From contig JAGAJV010000148.1 in NCBI GenBank assembly GCA_017625915.1, forward strand, positions 1-34,452: 34,452 nt of DNA. Reading direction: 5' to 3'. This DNA is from Clostridia bacterium (GTDB lineage: Bacteria; Bacillota; Clostridia; Oscillospirales; CAG-272). This document shows, one piece after another, positions 22,944 through 31,762 of this stretch (within the stretch, counting starts at the first letter, position 1; the number at the start of each line of letters is the position of its first letter). The translations under genes and the position numbers were made by a program. The notes below the pieces were generated by a model that searched no databases, was not told the DNA's origin, and was given only the letters and a program-made list of their open reading frames with translations.

Positions 22944-23991
22944 AGTATTCAAATTTAATGGTTTGATTTAACTCGGCGGATTTAAATGCGTGCTCCATAA
23001 TCTTCATATCAAGACGCATTTGGTCGTGAGTTACAAGCTGAGTAGCCTCGCCATCAATAGCCTTAACAAAATTACGGTAGAAATCGTGAACATCGCTTTT
23101 TGGAATATCAATTTCATATTCGTCCATAGTAATGCTATCACGAGGAGCCATTGTTTTGGTAAGTCCTGCTGCTGTTTGAACAGGAACAACCTCGCTCTCG
23201 TGCCAGTGCTTGCATTTTGCAACCTTGGTTTTCTTTTGCCAATCTGTAATTAGAGCAGTACCGTGCTCCGCCTTCATATAGAATCTTGGCAATGCAATAA
23301 AGTTATATGTACCAACCTCAACAAACGCAACTGCACCGCTCTTAAAGGTGATTGTAAGATAAAATCCGTCATCAACCTCTTTATTGGTAATGTTTGTAAT
23401 AGTGCAATTAATAGTATCAATTACCTCGTCCTTGTAAACGAGCATAAGCTGGTCAATTAGGTGAATACCCCAGTCAAGAATCATTCCGCCGCCCTGAGCC
23501 TTAGTGCCTCTCCAGTCAGATGGAATACCGCGAGAGCCGTGAATTCTTGATTCAATGCGAATAGGCTTGCCAATCTCGCCACTGTCCTTTAAGCCTTGAA
23601 TAGCTAAATAGTCAACATCCCAGCGTCTGTTTTGGTGTACAGTAAATAGCTTTCCGTTCTTTTTAGCACATTCAATCATTTTCTCAAGGTCAGAGGAGGA
23701 AAGGGCAACAGGCTTTTCGCAAATAACATTTTTGCCTGCATTTAAGCAAGCTAAAACGACCTCTAAATGTACATCATTTGGAATTGCGATAGTAACAAGC
23801 TCAACGCTCTTATCATTTAAAAGCTCCTCAAGTGAGCCATAGGCATAAATACCTCGCTCCTTAGCTAAAGCTCTTTTTTTAATATCAATATCCCAAATAC
23901 CGCTAAGCTCTAAAACATCACTTTTTAATGCATGATTTACATGCCAAGAGCCCATACCGCCGTATCCGATAACAGCAAATTTCTTTTTCAT
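22942..23991 (-). CDS. Gfo/Idh/MocA family oxidoreductase
   Basis: 349-residue NAD(P)-dependent sugar or polyol dehydrogenase. The N-terminal Rossmann domain has GYGGMG (9-14) and the family motif EKP (92-94), whose lysine is catalytic. The C-terminal substrate domain has GGGMILDWGIHLID (near 165-180), where the His is the usual second catalytic residue. Length is typical. Ribosome binding site GAGG six bases before the ATG. Single gene with a strong promoter. It may act on inositol or an aldose; the substrate cannot be told. Confidence 0.9.
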   Translation of the reverse strand: MKKKFAVIGYGGMGSWHVNHALKSDVLELSGIWDIDIKKRALAKERGIYAYGSLEELLNDKSVELVTIAIPNDVHLEVVLACLNAGKNVICEKPVALSSSDLEKMIECAKKNGKLFTVHQNRRWDVDYLAIQGLKDSGEIGKPIRIESRIHGSRGIPSDWRGTKAQGGGMILDWGIHLIDQLMLVYKDEVIDTINCTITNITNKEVDDGFYLTITFKSGAVAFVEVGTYNFIALPRFYMKAEHGTALITDWQKKTKVAKCKHWHESEVVPVQTAAGLTKTMAPRDSITMDEYEIDIPKSDVHDFYRNFVKAIDGEATQLVTHDQMRLDMKIMEHAFKSAELNQTIKFEY

Positions 23992-24049
23992 AAGGACCTC
24001 GTTTTGCTAAAATTTATTATGTAAAATGCATGCTTTCACATACAGATAT

Positions 24050-24078
24050 ATTATAACAGTATTTGGCTAAAATATCAA
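24050..24078 (-). promoter_or_regulatory. Sigma-A promoter of the Gfo/Idh gene
   Basis: On the minus strand: TTGATA (24078-24073), 17-bp spacer, TATAAT (24055-24050). It gives a leader of about 50 nt. Confidence 0.8.
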
Positions 24079-24105
24079 TAATAAAATAAAAAATTATAAA
24101 AATAA

Positions 24106-24123
24106 AACCACCTTTTGGTGGTT
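24106..24123 (-). terminator. Terminator of the sugar ABC ATPase gene
   Basis: 7-bp stem AACCACC/GGTGGTT with a tetraloop, then TTATTTTTAT on the minus strand. Confidence 0.7.
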
Positions 24124-24135
24124 CTATTGTATGTA

Positions 24136-25248
24136 TTAGTGAATAATGAACTTTTGAGTATCCTTATCAAAGATATGAATTCTTGAAACCTCAATAGCAA
24201 CCTTAATCTTATCTCCTGCTCTTGCTTGTGAACGGGATGAAACTCTGGCAGTAGCATTTTGCTCACCAACAGAGAGGTATAGATAAATTTCAGCACCCAT
24301 AAGCTCAGTAACATCAACATCAACCTCAATAACATTGTCCTTCATTGAGTTGAGGAAGATTTCCTCGTCGTGGATACACTCCGGACGAATACCGATAATA
24401 ACCTCTTTGCCCATATAGTATCTTAATGCTGGGTCGTTGCCCTTATCCTCAGGAAGCTTAAGTGAGTGACCCTCAAAGCTTACATAAACGCCGTCGTCCT
24501 TCTTGTCAAGCTTAGCATTGATAAAGTTCATTTGTGGAGTACCGATAAAGCCGGCAACAAACATATTAACAGGCTTGTCGTAAAGATTTTGCGGTGTATC
24601 AACCTGTTGGATAAGACCATCCTTCATAACTACGATACGAGTAGCCATTGTCATAGCCTCAACCTGGTCGTGAGTTACATATACGAAGGTTGTACCAACC
24701 TTTTGGTGAATCTTTGTAAGCTCAGTTCTCATAGTTGCACGAAGCTTAGCATCAAGGTTTGATAGAGGCTCGTCAAGTAAGAATACCTTAGGATTTCTAA
24801 CGATAGCACGACCTAAAGCAACACGCTGCTTCTGACCGCCGGACATAGCCTTTGGCTTTCTGTCAAGTAGGTGAGTGATGCCGAGGATTTCAGCAGCCTC
24901 TTCAACTCTACGCTTAATTTCTTCCTTTGGTGTCTTTCTTAGCTTAAGACCGAATGCCATATTTTCATAAACTGTCATATGTGGATAAAGCGCATAGTTC
25001 TGGAAAACCATCGCAATATCTCTATCCTTAGGAGCAATATCATTCATAAGCTTATCACCTATGTAAAGCTCTCCCTCTGTGATTTCCTCAAGACCGGCAA
25101 TCATACGAAGAGTAGTTGACTTACCGCAGCCTGATGGACCAACGAAAATGATAAATTCCTTGTCCTTGATTTCCAGACAGAAGTCTGATACGGCTGTAAC
25201 GCCACCCGGATATTTCTTGTAGATGTGCTTAAGTGATAAACTTGCCAT
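24136..25248 (-). CDS. Sugar ABC transporter ATPase (MsmK/UgpC type)
   Basis: 370-residue ATPase of carbohydrate importers. Start at ATG 25248 behind AAGGAG; a longer frame to 25299 lacks a ribosome binding site. Walker A GPSGCGKST (37-45), Q-loop FQNYALYPH, signature MSGGQ (135-139), Walker B VFLLDE (155-160), and D-loop SNLDAK. The C-terminal regulatory domain (about 240-370) has the TOBE motif (GIRPECIH and MGAEIYLYL). No permease or binding protein gene is near. In Gram-positive bacteria one such ATPase often serves several sugar importers, which would explain its lone position. Confidence 0.92.
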   Translation of the reverse strand: MASLSLKHIYKKYPGGVTAVSDFCLEIKDKEFIIFVGPSGCGKSTTLRMIAGLEEITEGELYIGDKLMNDIAPKDRDIAMVFQNYALYPHMTVYENMAFGLKLRKTPKEEIKRRVEEAAEILGITHLLDRKPKAMSGGQKQRVALGRAIVRNPKVFLLDEPLSNLDAKLRATMRTELTKIHQKVGTTFVYVTHDQVEAMTMATRIVVMKDGLIQQVDTPQNLYDKPVNMFVAGFIGTPQMNFINAKLDKKDDGVYVSFEGHSLKLPEDKGNDPALRYYMGKEVIIGIRPECIHDEEIFLNSMKDNVIEVDVDVTELMGAEIYLYLSVGEQNATARVSSRSQARAGDKIKVAIEVSRIHIFDKDTQKFIIH

Positions 25249-25321
25249 TTTATTTTTCTCCTTGCCTTTAGGCGTAAAATTAAGGCTGATAACAGCCATT
25301 AGTGTCTTTACATATAAAAAT

Positions 25322-25349
25322 TAGACATACTTATATACATTACTATTAT
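25322..25349 (+). promoter_or_regulatory. Candidate promoter of a small RNA
   Basis: TAGACA (25322-25327, five of six to consensus), 16-bp spacer, TATTAT (25344-25349, five of six). It would start transcription near 25356, toward the hairpin at 25395-25433. Confidence 0.4.
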
Positions 25350-25354
25350 AACAG
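25346..25354 (-). promoter_or_regulatory. Extended -10 promoter of the ABC ATPase gene
   Basis: On the minus strand TGTTATAAT (25354-25346): a perfect -10 hexamer with an upstream TG. The -35 is weak. It lies on top of the oppositely oriented candidate promoter at 25322-25349. Confidence 0.55.
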
Positions 25355-25355
25355 A

Positions 25356-25440
25356 TAAGTACATAAAAATAAATAGTTTTTTTGCACAAACTTTACACGC
25401 CATTTTTGTACAACCTGCACAAAAATGGCGTGTGTTTTTT
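25356..25440 (+). ncRNA. Candidate 85-nt small RNA
   Basis: Predicted from a plus-strand promoter (25322-25349) and a strong plus-oriented terminator (25395-25440: perfect 15-bp stem, 9-nt loop, GTTTTTT tail) with no ORF between them. The 5' half is A/T rich and mostly unpaired, and contains an internal T7 run. No known RNA family was recognised. The alternative is that the hairpin belongs to tex on the other strand, but there the T run is missing. Confidence 0.35.
25395..25440 (+). terminator. Strong rho-independent terminator, plus orientation
   Basis: ACACGCCATTTTTGT (25395-25409) pairs perfectly with 25419-25433; G and six T follow. On the minus strand it would end in AAAGTTTG, which is a poor terminator, though it may still help stop tex. 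Confidence 0.7.
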
Positions 25441-25469
25441 TATGTGTCAACCGTTTTTTGTGTATTTTG

Positions 25470-25490
25470 ACTATAGCCTTAGTCAATGTT
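25470..25490 (-). terminator. Weak hairpin after tex
   Basis: TTGACTA with TAGTCAA, 7-bp stem and a 6-nt loop, directly after the tex stop. No T run follows on the minus strand, so its terminator role is doubtful. Confidence 0.25.
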
Positions 25491-25496
25491 CACAAA

Positions 25497-27662
25497 TCAT
25501 AGCTTCATTGTAAGACCGATACGCTTCTTGTTTACATCAACGCTCTTAATCTTAACAGTTACAATATCACCAACGCTAAGTGCCTCAGACGGATGCTTAA
25601 TGTACTTTTCGGAAATTTCGGATACGTGAACAAGACCGTCCTGATGTACGCCAATATCAACGAAAGCACCGAAGTCAATAACATTTCTTACAGTTCCGGT
25701 CATAATCATACCCTCTTTTAAATCCTCCATACCAAGAACATCGTCACGAAGGATAGGGAGAGGTAAAGCGTCACGCACGTCACGACCGGGCTTTTCAAGC
25801 TCGCCGATAATATCAAGTAATGTTGGCTCACCAATTTCAAGCTCTTCTGCAAGCTTCTTTATGCCGTATCTTGTACACTTAGCTCTAATGTCACCAAGAC
25901 CGCTTCCTATGCTTTCAAGTGTATAATCAAACTTAGCAAGTAGCGCCTTTGTAGCCTCATAAGCCTCAGGGTGAACGCCTGTGTTATCAAGAATTTCCTT
26001 AGAATCCGGAACTCTTAAGAAGCCTGCGCATTGCTGATAAGCCTTAGCGCCAATCTTAGGAACCTTCAGAAGCTGACTTCTCTTAGTAAATTCACCGTTT
26101 TCCTCACGGTATTTTACAATATTCTTTGCAGATGCCATATTGATACCGGAAATATAAGAAAGAAGTGAATAGGACGCAGTATTTACATCAACACCAATGC
26201 TGTTTACACAGTCCTCAACAACGCCACCTAAAGCCTCGTCAAGTCTTGCCGGCTTCATATCGTGCTGATACTGACCGACGCCAATTGATTTAGGGTCAAT
26301 CTTTACAAGCTCAGCAAGTGGGTCCTGTAAGCGTCTTGCAATAGATACAGCGGAACGCTGTGTAACATCGAAATCAGGGAATTCCTCAGCACCAAGCTTG
26401 GAAGCGGAGTAAACAGAAGCGCCTGCCTCGCTTACCATAATATATTTTCTGTCACCGTCAATATCCTTAAGTGTGTTTGCAATAAAGATTTCACTTTCCT
26501 TAGATGCAGTACCGTTACCGATAGCAACAACATCAACGCCATACTTAACAATAAGTCTTGTTACAATCTTTTTTGAGCCCTCAATATCTTCCTTTGGCTT
26601 AGTAGGATAAATAACAGCGGTGTCAATAACCTTACCTGTCTTGTCAACAACTGCAAGCTTACAGCCTGTTCTGTAGCCGGGGTCATAGCCAAGCACTGTC
26701 TTACCCTTTAATGGTGCGCCCATTAAAAGATTTTTAAGGTTGTCAGAGAATAGCTTAATAGCACCCTCGGAGGCTGTATCAAATAAATCTGTACGAATTT
26801 CTCTTTCAATAGAAGGAGCAATAAGTCTATCATAGCTATCTACAATAGCTGAAGCAATATATTCCTTTGCGGGGCTTGCATTGTTTGTAATAATATGTGA
26901 AAATAGATAATTAAGAATAATCTCGCTTTCGATTTCAACGCTAACCTTTAAAAATTCTTCCTTTTCGCCTCTGTTAATAGCAAGAACACGGTGACCGGGG
27001 ATTTTCTTAATACCTTCTCTATAATCATAATAGGAAGCATAAACAGAATCCTCGTCCTTGTTTTGCTTGGAAACAATCATACCGTGATTAAAGGTTAAAG
27101 CACGAATAGCCTTTCTGAAGTCAGCATTATCGGAAATATCCTCACAGATAATATCCTTAGCGCCGTTCATAGCATCCTCAGCAGTTGCTACAACCAGCTT
27201 TTTGTCAAGATCGTCGCTTACATTGATGTAATCCTCGGCAATAACCATAAGGTCCTTTTCATAAGAATCTCTTTGCTCCATAAGAAGCTGCGCAAGAGGC
27301 TCAAGACCTCTTTTTCTGGCAAGTGATGCTCTTGTTTCTCTCTTAGGCTTAAAGGGTCTATATATATCCTCAACCTCAGTTAAAATAGTAGCATTCTTAA
27401 GAGCCTCCTCAATTTCAGGAGTTAGCTTGCCCTGACCGTCAATAAGTGAGCGAACCTCTTCCTTTCTAGCCTCTAGATTGCGAAGATACTTTAGTCTTTC
27501 ATCAAGTGTACGAAGCACAGTATCGTCAAGTGAGCCTGTAACCTCTTTTCTATAACGAGCAATAAAAGGAATGGTGTTACCGTCGTCAATAAGACCGACA
27601 GCAGCCTCAACCTGTCCTACTCTTAAATTTAATTCTTTAGCAAGTTCATTAATAATATCCAT
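25497..27662 (-). CDS. tex: RNA-binding transcription accessory protein Tex
   Basis: 721-residue nucleic-acid-binding protein of the Tex/Spt6-like family. The N-terminal helical part (1-300) is followed by a YqgF/RNase H-like domain (GKTVLGYDPGYRTGCKLAVV, about 320-450), helix-hairpin-helix modules (NTASYSLLSYISGINMASAK, about 495-560) and a C-terminal S1 RNA-binding domain (648-721, GTVRNVIDFGAFVDIGVHQDGLVH). Length is typical. ATG 27662 has CGGAG upstream. It lies 40 bp after the last PHP gene with no strong promoter between, so it is probably the last gene of the rsuA/PHP operon. Confidence 0.95.
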   Translation of the reverse strand: MDIINELAKELNLRVGQVEAAVGLIDDGNTIPFIARYRKEVTGSLDDTVLRTLDERLKYLRNLEARKEEVRSLIDGQGKLTPEIEEALKNATILTEVEDIYRPFKPKRETRASLARKRGLEPLAQLLMEQRDSYEKDLMVIAEDYINVSDDLDKKLVVATAEDAMNGAKDIICEDISDNADFRKAIRALTFNHGMIVSKQNKDEDSVYASYYDYREGIKKIPGHRVLAINRGEKEEFLKVSVEIESEIILNYLFSHIITNNASPAKEYIASAIVDSYDRLIAPSIEREIRTDLFDTASEGAIKLFSDNLKNLLMGAPLKGKTVLGYDPGYRTGCKLAVVDKTGKVIDTAVIYPTKPKEDIEGSKKIVTRLIVKYGVDVVAIGNGTASKESEIFIANTLKDIDGDRKYIMVSEAGASVYSASKLGAEEFPDFDVTQRSAVSIARRLQDPLAELVKIDPKSIGVGQYQHDMKPARLDEALGGVVEDCVNSIGVDVNTASYSLLSYISGINMASAKNIVKYREENGEFTKRSQLLKVPKIGAKAYQQCAGFLRVPDSKEILDNTGVHPEAYEATKALLAKFDYTLESIGSGLGDIRAKCTRYGIKKLAEELEIGEPTLLDIIGELEKPGRDVRDALPLPILRDDVLGMEDLKEGMIMTGTVRNVIDFGAFVDIGVHQDGLVHVSEISEKYIKHPSEALSVGDIVTVKIKSVDVNKKRIGLTMKL

Positions 27663-27702
27663 TTTCTTTTTCTCCGTTTTTGCAAAATTTTGTTACAATA
27701 TA

Positions 27703-28749
27703 TTATTTTTCAATATAATCCTTTACGAAATATGTGTGAGTGTGTGCATTGTTTCCGTACTTATCACGAATAGTTACTCTGAAGTAAACATCGCTTTCTC
27801 TTAAAGCAAATTCAGCGTGTGTAATTTCCTCATTTTCAGGCGCAGTAATGTGTCTGTCATTTCTGCCATAGCCATTTATAACGATATTTTCAACAGGTGT
27901 ACATTCAATAACAATCTTGTTATTTTCAACATAAAGCTCCTTAAACTGCGGTGGATTATTTCTACCGCTAGCGCAGTAAATGTGTCCCTTTTCCATAGCC
28001 TCAATAATTTGGTCGTACTTTAATTCCTTAGCTCCAATAAAGGTTGAGCCACCAAAGGATTCTCTTACGCTGTCCCCGTGGTTGTGGTTATCATCACCCA
28101 TTGTGCAAACGAGGTTGAACATTCCGTTTCTTACCATATCGTCATATATGTAAGGACAGTATTCGCTTCCTGTTTCAAGCTCTGTTGCATAGTTTAATAT
28201 TTCAAGTCCCCAAAGACCTTCCATATTAATATAATCCTCACGCTCATTAAGTGACCAATATGGATGGTTTAACTGTACTAAAAAGCCAGCCTCGTTACAG
28301 CGCTTAATTATTTCATTAATGCCTTCCTTGGAATATTCTCTTATGTATCCATCGCATTTTGTATTCGGATAACGATTTTGCAATATCCATTGTTGTTCAA
28401 TAGCTGTTGCAGGCATGAATGTGTTGTGCTGGTCCTTAGAAAAAATATTTAAGTGGACACATTTTTTTCTTGGCCAATCACCTGTCTCTACATCAAATAT
28501 TTTTGGAAACTTAGGGGTTGATTCATTTACAGCATATTCACAGCTTGTAAGCGCTAAGAAATTATCGTCATTTAAATCAGAATGGTCCAAAAGAACATCG
28601 TGGTCGGTATAAGCCACAATTGAATAACCGTGGTTTTTGTAAACCTCTTTAACCTTTTCCGGTGTGTAAGCACCGTCAGAATGAACTGTGTGACAGTGGA
28701 AATTGGCTCTATACCAATTTACACCGTTTGGTAGTAAGTACTTTTTCAT
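27703..28749 (-). CDS. PHP-domain protein, paralogue 1
   Basis: 348-residue metal-dependent phosphoesterase-like protein. PHP ligands are visible: His18/His20 (FHCHT), Asp25 (HSDG), His50 (TDHD), Glu71 (SCEY), then NHPYW and GDDNHNHGD. A C-terminal beta-rich extension of about 90 residues ends DVYFRVTIRDKYGNNAHTHT. It is the most divergent of three tandem paralogues, with a FHCHT VHSDG start where the others have MHCHTTVSDG. No signal peptide. PHP proteins cleave phosphate esters or act on nucleotides; the substrate is unknown. Ten bases separate it from paralogue 2. Confidence 0.85.
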   Translation of the reverse strand: MKKYLLPNGVNWYRANFHCHTVHSDGAYTPEKVKEVYKNHGYSIVAYTDHDVLLDHSDLNDDNFLALTSCEYAVNESTPKFPKIFDVETGDWPRKKCVHLNIFSKDQHNTFMPATAIEQQWILQNRYPNTKCDGYIREYSKEGINEIIKRCNEAGFLVQLNHPYWSLNEREDYINMEGLWGLEILNYATELETGSEYCPYIYDDMVRNGMFNLVCTMGDDNHNHGDSVRESFGGSTFIGAKELKYDQIIEAMEKGHIYCASGRNNPPQFKELYVENNKIVIECTPVENIVINGYGRNDRHITAPENEEITHAEFALRESDVYFRVTIRDKYGNNAHTHTYFVKDYIEK

Positions 28750-28759
28750 TTTTATCTCC

Positions 28760-29812
28760 TTAGCTTAAATAATCTTTAACCCTGTAGTAATGTGTATGAG
28801 CATTGTTGCCATATTTATCTCTTACAGTAACACGGAACATAACATCACGAGGCTCAAGCTTGAATTCAGCGTGAGTTATTTCCTCACCCTCTGTTGGGTG
28901 GTGGCAGTAGCTTCTGCCTATTCCTGTTACAAAAATATCGGTAGCAGGAGAGCAGTCTATTTTGATTATATTATCCTCTACATAAAGAGCATTGATTTTA
29001 GGAGGATTTTTGCCGCTTGCACAGTAGAAATTACCGTTTTCAAGTGCTTCTATAATTTGACTGTATTCAAGCGTGCTTGCACCTATAAAGGTAGAGCCGC
29101 CGAAGGAATATTCTAAGCTTCCGCCTGTATTGTGGTTGTCATCACCCATAATGCAGTATAGATTATGAATACCCTGTCTTACCATATGGTCGTATATGTA
29201 AGGACAGTATTCGCTGCCTGTTAATCTTTCCGTTGCGTAGTTTAAAATTTCAAGTGACCAAAGCCCCTTTATATTAAGGTAGTCATTCATATCGTTAAGT
29301 GACCAGCTCGGATGGTTCAGGGCTACTAAAAATCCGTTTTCGTTAAGCCTTTTCACCATTTCATTAATGCTGTCCACGGTGTACTCTCTATGGTAATCGT
29401 CACAGCTTATATTGCCAACATCTCGTCCTTGTGCTCTCCACCACATATCAAAAAGCGTGTTGTCAGTAGCAGGGTGAAAGGTGTTATGCGGATTTTTCGC
29501 ATAAATCCCTAAGTGAATAACCTTGCGTGCGCACCAAGCATTTTCACTGCTTTCGCCACCGGGCATATCAAAGGATGGCTTAGTGTCATCAATAGAAAAC
29601 TCGCTGGCAGTAAGCGCTAAAAAGCTCTTGTCACTAAGGTCAGAATGGTCGCGAATAAGCTCGTGGTCGCTATATGCTACAATAGAGTAGCCCATGTTTT
29701 TATAGACCTCTTTTATTTCCTCCGGGGTAAAATGCCCATCGGAAACAGTGGTGTGGCAGTGCATATTTGCTCTGTACCAATTAAGCTCCGGTGATATAAT
29801 ATATTTTTTCAT
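28760..29812 (-). CDS. PHP-domain protein, paralogue 2
   Basis: 350 residues, the same architecture as its neighbours: MHCHTTVSDGH, YSDHELIRDH, LNHPSWSLNDMND, MGDDNHNTGG, and a C-terminal strand domain ending FRVTVRDKYGNNAHTHYY. By eye it is clearly closer to paralogue 3 than to paralogue 1. Its ATG overlaps the last base of paralogue 3's stop codon (TAATG), so they are translated together. The metal ligands are all kept, which suggests the duplicate is active. Confidence 0.85.
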   Translation of the reverse strand: MKKYIISPELNWYRANMHCHTTVSDGHFTPEEIKEVYKNMGYSIVAYSDHELIRDHSDLSDKSFLALTASEFSIDDTKPSFDMPGGESSENAWCARKVIHLGIYAKNPHNTFHPATDNTLFDMWWRAQGRDVGNISCDDYHREYTVDSINEMVKRLNENGFLVALNHPSWSLNDMNDYLNIKGLWSLEILNYATERLTGSEYCPYIYDHMVRQGIHNLYCIMGDDNHNTGGSLEYSFGGSTFIGASTLEYSQIIEALENGNFYCASGKNPPKINALYVEDNIIKIDCSPATDIFVTGIGRSYCHHPTEGEEITHAEFKLEPRDVMFRVTVRDKYGNNAHTHYYRVKDYLS

Positions 29813-30867
29813 TAGTTATCCTCGGTTATTAGGTCGCTAACCTTATAAAAATGCGTGTGCGCATTGTTGTTATATTTGTCACGCACAGTTATACGGAACA
29901 TAATATCCTGTGGGTCAAGCTTAAATTCTGCATGGGTTATTTCCTTGCCCTCTGTGTTAGCATAACGGAAGCTTCTACCCATACCTGTCAAGAAGATATC
30001 AGTGGCAGGTGAGCAGTCAATTTTAACTATGTTATCTTCAACATAAAGAGCGTTGATTTCAGGCGGATTTTTACCGCTTGCACAGTAAAATTCGCCCTTT
30101 TCAAGAGCATCCATTATCTGCTCATACTTTAATTCCTTAGCACCAATAATAGTTGAGCCGCCAAATGAATGGTCAAGGCTTCCGCCTCTATTGTGATTGT
30201 CATCACCCATATTGCAGAACAAATTATAATTGCCGTTTCTTACCATATGGTCGTAAATGTAAGGACAGTATTCAGCACCGGAGATGCGCTCTGTTGCATA
30301 GTTAAGAATTTCAAGCGACCAAAGCCCCTTGATATTAAGATAATCGTCCATATCATTAAGTGACCAGTTAGGGTGGTTAAGCGATACTAAAAAGCCTGCC
30401 TCGTTAAGCCTTTTTATAGCTTCATTTATGCTTTCGATAGTGTACTCTCTGTGGTATCCGTCACATTCTATCTCACCAACATCTCTGCCTTGACTTTTCC
30501 ACCAATTAAAAATGCTATCATCGGTTGCAGGGTGGAAGGTGTTGTGTGGGTCCTTAGAATAAACGCCTAAATGAATAACCTTTTTAGAGCGCCAAGCCTC
30601 CATATATTTGCCATCAGGAATTTCAAAGCAGGGCTTTGAATCATTTATAGAAAATTCACTTGAGGTTATAGCTAAAAATTCATCATCAGTTAAATGTGAC
30701 TGGTCACGAATTATCTCGTGGTCAGTGTATGCCACAATAGAGTAGCCCATTTCCTTATATTTTTCCTTTATCTCTTCGGGAGAGTAGTGACCGTCGGAAA
30801 CGGTTGTGTGACAGTGCATATTGGCTCTATACCAATTGCGACCCTCCGGTAAAATATATTTTTTCAT
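29812..30867 (-). CDS. PHP-domain protein, paralogue 3
   Basis: 351 residues, first PHP gene in the operon. Motifs MHCHTTVSDGHY, YTDHEIIRDQSHL, LNHPNWSLNDMDD and MGDDNHNRGGSL. Its ATG overlaps the TGA of the rsuA-like gene (ATGA), with GGAGG twelve bases upstream inside that gene. The repeated MKKY-x4-NWYRAN N-terminus marks all three as products of tandem duplication; DNA divergence shows it is not recent. Confidence 0.85.
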   Translation of the reverse strand: MKKYILPEGRNWYRANMHCHTTVSDGHYSPEEIKEKYKEMGYSIVAYTDHEIIRDQSHLTDDEFLAITSSEFSINDSKPCFEIPDGKYMEAWRSKKVIHLGVYSKDPHNTFHPATDDSIFNWWKSQGRDVGEIECDGYHREYTIESINEAIKRLNEAGFLVSLNHPNWSLNDMDDYLNIKGLWSLEILNYATERISGAEYCPYIYDHMVRNGNYNLFCNMGDDNHNRGGSLDHSFGGSTIIGAKELKYEQIMDALEKGEFYCASGKNPPEINALYVEDNIVKIDCSPATDIFLTGMGRSFRYANTEGKEITHAEFKLDPQDIMFRITVRDKYNNNAHTHFYKVSDLITEDN

Positions 30868-31571
30868 TTTTTGTTACCTCCGATAAATAATTCTTCCTCG
30901 TCAATAGTTAAATATCGCCACTCACCTCTATCAAGGGAGCTATCAAGCATAATGCCGCCAAAGGAAATTCTTTCAAGATAGGTTATCTTATTGTCAACAG
31001 CCTCAAGCATACGCTTAATTTGGTGATATTTGCCCTCTGTTAGCGTAATTTCTCCGCTTGTGTCGCTATCCAGCTTGATTTTACAAGGCTTAGTGAAATA
31101 TCCACCAATGTCAACGCCATTTTCAAGGGAAGCTACGTTTTCGTCTGTGAGAGGAAATTTACATTCAAATTTATAAATTTTATCAACATGATGCTTAGGA
31201 GAAAGACACCTGTGCGCGCTATCTCCGTCATTAGTTAAAATCACAAGACCGAGAGTATTTTTGTCAAGCCTGCCACAAGGAAATAAACCAAGCCGTCTTT
31301 CCTCGTCACCCAGCAAATCAAGCACAGTTTTTTCTCTTTCGTCGTCAGTTGCGCTAACATAGCCCTCAGGCTTATTTAGCATAATATAAGCAAATTTCTT
31401 GTATTTAACTGTAACACCGTTAATGCAAATAATATCAGTATCGGGATTTATATGTATATCTGCTTTTTTTACCGTAACACCGTTTACGGTAATCTTGCCG
31501 GCTCTTGCCAGTCTACTGCCTTCAGTTCTTGTCGCCTTACCCATATTAGATAAAAATTTATCAAGACGCAT
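30864..31571 (-). CDS. Pseudouridine synthase, RsuA/RluB family
   Basis: 235-residue enzyme that turns a uridine of rRNA into pseudouridine. It has an N-terminal S4 RNA-binding domain (MRLDKFLSNMGKATR, residues 1-60) and the catalytic motif GRLDKNTLGLVILTNDG with its Asp at about 104; KYHQIKRMLEAV is the usual C-terminal motif. Start at ATG 31571, eight bases after CAGGTGA; the frame open to 31595 has no better site. Length suits RsuA (16S U516). First gene of the apparent operon with three PHP genes and tex. Confidence 0.9.
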   Translation of the reverse strand: MRLDKFLSNMGKATRTEGSRLARAGKITVNGVTVKKADIHINPDTDIICINGVTVKYKKFAYIMLNKPEGYVSATDDEREKTVLDLLGDEERRLGLFPCGRLDKNTLGLVILTNDGDSAHRCLSPKHHVDKIYKFECKFPLTDENVASLENGVDIGGYFTKPCKIKLDSDTSGEITLTEGKYHQIKRMLEAVDNKITYLERISFGGIMLDSSLDRGEWRYLTIDEEELFIGGNKK

Positions 31572-31600
31572 ACAAAAAATCACCTGCCAAATCATTGACT

Positions 31601-31629
31601 ATTATATCATATATTTTATATAAAGTAAA
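31601..31629 (-). promoter_or_regulatory. Promoter of the rsuA/PHP/tex operon
   Basis: On the minus strand: TTTACT (31629-31624), 17-bp spacer, perfect TATAAT (31606-31601), about 30 bp before the ATG at 31571. Confidence 0.7.
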
Positions 31630-31697
31630 TAAAATTTATTAAAATATAGGTTAAAATTTTCACCTTGTCACAATTTAATATTTTTTTAATAAAAATG

Positions 31698-31726
31698 TTG
31701 ATTTTAGTGCTGAAATAATGTATAAT
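31698..31726 (+). promoter_or_regulatory. Sigma-A promoter of the NifU-like/GGGtGRT operon
   Basis: TTGATT (31698-31703), 17-bp spacer, TATAAT (31721-31726). The start point near 31733 rules out an upstream ATG at 31718. Confidence 0.8.
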
Positions 31727-31762
31727 AGATACGATAAAAATTTATATTCAAGGAGAATACAT

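Noticed and set aside
25248..25299. Start of the sugar ABC ATPase at 25299.
   Set aside because: No ribosome binding site there, and the family N-terminus (MASLSLKHIYKKY) begins at 25248.
27703..30867. PHP triplicate as an assembly duplication.
   Set aside because: The three copies differ throughout at DNA and protein level, so they are true paralogues.
31571..31595. Longer N-terminus of the pseudouridine synthase.
   Set aside because: The S4 domain begins at MRLDKFLS (31571), which has the proper ribosome binding site.
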